From positions 1-64,000 of the forward strand of contig NZ_BMIQ01000008.1 of the NCBI RefSeq assembly GCF_014642635.1: DNA of 64,000 bases. The letters are read 5' to 3'. The stretch is from Aureimonas endophytica. Its GTDB lineage: Bacteria > Pseudomonadota > Alphaproteobacteria > Rhizobiales > Rhizobiaceae. Made by a program: the position numbers and the translations under genes. The notes beneath the pieces were generated by a model. The model had not been told where the DNA came from. It saw only the letters and a program-made list of their open reading frames with translations, and did not search any database. This document shows positions 61,671 to 64,000 of the stretch, in pieces (positions within the stretch are counted from its first letter, which is position 1; each line of letters begins with the position of its first letter).

Positions 61671-62507
61671 ATGAAAGACCAGATCGGCGATGGCCTTCTC
61701 ATTCGTTATGACGGTCTCGACGCGGCCAATCATGAGATTGAACTAGGATCGCTAGCGGAGAGCTTGAAGGGGCTTTCTAGGATCATCGGCGTAACCGGTA
61801 ATTTCGTGGCGACCGAGCGCTTTGTTCAGCATCGCGACGCCATGAGTGTTAAGGTGGTCGTAAGGCCGCCGGAGGCACACTGCTTCGAAGTGATGGCCTA
61901 TGTGAAATGGGCGGCGGAAAACCCGCTGATATCCGGCACACTGGCGACCTTACTCGCGGGCTTGATCACCTATATATTCAAGCGCGCAGCGGGCCAACGT
62001 GAGGAAATGCGCGCAATTAAAGACAGCCTGGACAAGGCGATCCAAGCCCTAGGACATCGTGACCAGAATCAAATCGATCGGATGATGGATACGATCGATC
62101 GTCTGGCTGACGCTTTGCGCCCGGCTGCTCGCCAAGCAGTCGCGCCGATCGGCAACACCGCCGCGAGCCTGACTGTCGGGAACGCTGATCGCACCGAAAG
62201 CGTGACCATTGGAGCGGCGGAGCGCGACGCCATTCTGTCAGATAGCGAAATCGACGTTGGCGACGAACGCGACTTCCGGGTGATGATCTCAGAACTCGAT
62301 ATGGAGACCGGCGCGTGCCGTGTTTCGCTCGCTGATGATCTGGAAACTCGAATTGGGGCGCGGATCACCGATCCGGCTTTTGCCCAGGCGAATAATCCTT
62401 ACGTCTCAGCAATGGCCTCGCGGCGACCCATTGGCGTTCGAGCAAAGCCAACCCTCCGCGACGGCGTCATCGAGCGACTTTTTATCAGCGACTTCCTGAG
62501 AAACTGA
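61671..62507 (+). CDS. Membrane protein with a YDGLDA-type N-terminal domain
   Basis: 278 residues, rightward against the late genes. GGGAGG precedes ATG 61671. N-terminal domain (1-75): LIRYDGLDAANHEIELGSLA then ESLKGLSRIIGVTGNFV. One transmembrane segment (86-103, LISGTLATLLAGLITYIF), a short coiled coil (REEMRAIKDSLDKAIQAL), an alanine-rich linker (~145-175) and a strand-rich C-terminal domain (ERDFRVMISELDMETGACRV). The YDGLDAxxHxIxLxxLxxSLxGL pattern recurs in mobile-element proteins of unknown function (DUF7946-like). It may be an accessory gene, perhaps a membrane-based exclusion or defence factor; this is inference. Confidence 0.75.
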   Translation: MKDQIGDGLLIRYDGLDAANHEIELGSLAESLKGLSRIIGVTGNFVATERFVQHRDAMSVKVVVRPPEAHCFEVMAYVKWAAENPLISGTLATLLAGLITYIFKRAAGQREEMRAIKDSLDKAIQALGHRDQNQIDRMMDTIDRLADALRPAARQAVAPIGNTAASLTVGNADRTESVTIGAAERDAILSDSEIDVGDERDFRVMISELDMETGACRVSLADDLETRIGARITDPAFAQANNPYVSAMASRRPIGVRAKPTLRDGVIERLFISDFLRN

Positions 62508-62523
62508 AGCGGCAGAGCTCGTT

Positions 62524-64000
62524 TCAAACCCGAATTCGATACCACTTCGCTTTCGGCCCGCCGGCAGCCGGCGCCACGTCCTCTGACACAATCTCATCCG
62601 CCTCCTCCATCGCCTTGAGGAGGTCGTTCAGGTCACGGGCGCGAAGACTGTGCTGCATGGCGACGAGCAGCGCCTTGCGCTGGATGCGCCCGCCTCGGCT
62701 CTTGATGATGCGCCGGATCTTCTGAGCCTGCGACTGGTGTTCGCTATTCGAAAGGTAGTCCTGGGCGCCAAGGAGCATCATCGCAGAACTCGTTTCGGCC
62801 ATGGCGATACCAAACTCGATGTCACGCAGCGAGACGCTCTCCTGGCCGCCGACACGGCCGATAGCAACGACCGTCGCAATGCGGACGGCCATCTCCACGG
62901 TTCGAGCGTAGAAGGCGGACGTGGCCGGGTCCTCGATCTTCGCCTCCGTCGCCGTCTTGAACGTCTCGAACGCGCCTTGCGCCTCCGCATCCTGCCACGG
63001 CAGCTCACGGCGGACGTCCGATGGGTTGGCGGCGGAGTCGTTGCGTCGGCCGAGCTGGACGGCGCCGGACCGCTCGTAGATCGATTTCAAGCCATCCAGG
63101 ATGCATTGCGGCACGACATGCGGATCGAAGTCCGGATCGCGGTCGATCGAGCGCTGGTCGCCGCCGACGAGCGTGAAGCGATTGACCGTGCCGTCCTCGA
63201 TCGCCGCACCCTCGAGCGCGCGCCAGAACTGTTCAGGCGTCGACACGCCGTAGATCGACAGCGCCGGCGCATGGATGGTCGACGCCGAGCGACCCGCCCA
63301 TTCCGGCGACTGGTACTCGCCAAAGCTGATGCCCCACATGGAGCGCAGCACCTTGGCCACCGACCGCTCGAAGCTCGACGCCTTCTTGTGAAGGATGCGG
63401 GCCATGAAGTCGCCGAACTCGTCCATGGGGCAGACGGTCAGCGGCGAGCGCAGAAGGAAGTTGATCACAGCCGGCATAGAAATGAATTCGGAGGGCCCGA
63501 CATGCATACCGAGCTGCGCCGCCCGCATGATGCGCGCGATCTGCTGAAGGGCATGGTCCTTTCCCTGTCCCGTCGGCGCGAGGCCGAGAACATAGAGATG
63601 AGTGCCGGAACCCGTCGGGCCGACGAACTGGCGACCTGCCGCCGTCCCGACGATGGTCAGTGCGGCGCCGAGCGCGAGCGAGGGCTGCGGCCGCCTAGCC
63701 GTGTCGCAGATCCATTGCGCGATATCGCCGACGAGCCCCTCCGGGAATTCCGCGGGCCGCACGATCACGCGCTCCTGCAGCACGGGTGCATCGACCACCT
63801 CGCCGTCGGCAGTCGTGATCGTGCCGTCGGGATGCTCGATCAGAACCTTGGCGTCGAAGCTTGCGCGCAGGGCATCAGCGATCCTGGCTCCATGGTCGAT
63901 CGCAGCCCTGTCCTCCGGCATGTGCGCAATGCGAATGGCCGATAAGTCGGCGCCGTAGCGACGAGAGATTTCTGCGAGACTGCCCAGGCTAATGCCGGAA
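62524..64000 (-). CDS. Replication helicase/primase-like protein (DUF3987 type), 5' end outside window
   Basis: Frame is open to the right edge, so the gene is partial. An ATG at 63921 exists, but the frame upstream of it (SLAEISRRYGADLSAIRIAH) is protein-like, so the start is probably beyond 64000. ATPase core: FVGPTGSGTHLYVLGLAPTG then GQGKDHALQQIARIMRA (Walker A), and LTVCPMDEFGDFM (Walker B). C-terminal winged-helix part: KIRRIIKSRGGRIQRKALLV. Phage DUF3987 proteins act in replication initiation, which fits the repeat array about 1 kb away. It is convergent with the membrane-protein gene. Confidence 0.75.
   Translation of the reverse strand, partial: SGISLGSLAEISRRYGADLSAIRIAHMPEDRAAIDHGARIADALRASFDAKVLIEHPDGTITTADGEVVDAPVLQERVIVRPAEFPEGLVGDIAQWICDTARRPQPSLALGAALTIVGTAAGRQFVGPTGSGTHLYVLGLAPTGQGKDHALQQIARIMRAAQLGMHVGPSEFISMPAVINFLLRSPLTVCPMDEFGDFMARILHKKASSFERSVAKVLRSMWGISFGEYQSPEWAGRSASTIHAPALSIYGVSTPEQFWRALEGAAIEDGTVNRFTLVGGDQRSIDRDPDFDPHVVPQCILDGLKSIYERSGAVQLGRRNDSAANPSDVRRELPWQDAEAQGAFETFKTATEAKIEDPATSAFYARTVEMAVRIATVVAIGRVGGQESVSLRDIEFGIAMAETSSAMMLLGAQDYLSNSEHQSQAQKIRRIIKSRGGRIQRKALLVAMQHSLRARDLNDLLKAMEEADEIVSEDVAPAAGGPKAKWYRIRV

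Larger units (their letters stand above)
33140..64000. mobile_element. Prophage (siphovirus type), left part; right end outside window
   Basis: From the tRNA-Ser fragment at 33140 to the right edge, almost every gene is phage-like: lysis cassette, tail fibre/tip, tape measure, tail tube, head-tail connector, capsid, portal, terminase and replication genes. Late genes are on the reverse strand and overlap. No integrase is seen, so it is expected beyond the right edge next to an intact tRNA-Ser(GCU). No frameshift or stop interrupts the structural genes, so the prophage may be intact. Confidence 0.92.

Overview
The window is high-GC DNA from an alphaproteobacterium, most likely a member of the Hyphomicrobiales (Rhizobiales). 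The evidence is a UrtABCDE urea transporter behind an RpoN promoter, a complete hopanoid cluster, a chemotaxis operon in the order known from Sinorhizobium (ending in cheD-cheT), and a DUF982 protein. The genus cannot be fixed from the sequence alone.

Host part, 1-33139. The left edge holds the first codons of etfB (reverse). Next come a choline-sulfatase gene (betC) and a Fur/Zur-type regulator. The urea ABC transporter operon reads leftward (urtA-urtB-urtC-urtD-hypothetical-urtE). It has a near-perfect sigma-54 promoter ahead of urtA and a large palindromic repeat between urtA and urtB. From 9.4 to 21.3 kb lie the hopanoid genes. hpnA-hpnB-hpnC-hpnD-hpnE-shc are tightly overlapped, hpnG follows, hpnH is convergent with hpnG, and hpnN is divergent from hpnH. 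Together they make squalene (HpnCDE), cyclise it (Shc), extend it (HpnH, HpnG), modify it (HpnA, HpnB) and transport the product (HpnN). From 21.3 to 30.3 kb a leftward chemotaxis operon encodes a membrane receptor, STAS protein, CheY1, CheA, CheW, CheR, CheB, CheY2, CheD and CheT. A DUF982 protein, an acyltransferase-3 membrane protein and a VanZ-like protein follow.

Prophage, about 33140 to the right edge. A 3' half of tRNA-Ser(GCU) at 33140-33200 marks the left attachment junction. The rest is a siphovirus-type prophage whose right end and integrase lie outside the window. Its late genes read leftward. In order of transcription they are a NusG-like protein, terminase, portal, prohead protease with a nested scaffold, capsid, head-tail connector proteins, tail tube, tail chaperones with a -1 frameshift site, tape measure, tail tip, a tail-associated polysaccharide deacetylase, and a lysis cassette (holin-like, lysozyme, overlapping spanins, XhlA-like). 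At 61.3-61.6 kb there is a gene-free array of 9-bp repeats around an AT-rich core, a candidate replication origin or partition/operator site. It is flanked by an unusual rightward membrane-protein gene and by a partial DUF3987-like replication protein.

Best candidates for new biology are the repeat array, the rightward 278-residue membrane protein, and the NusG-like protein combined with intrinsic terminators inside the late operon.
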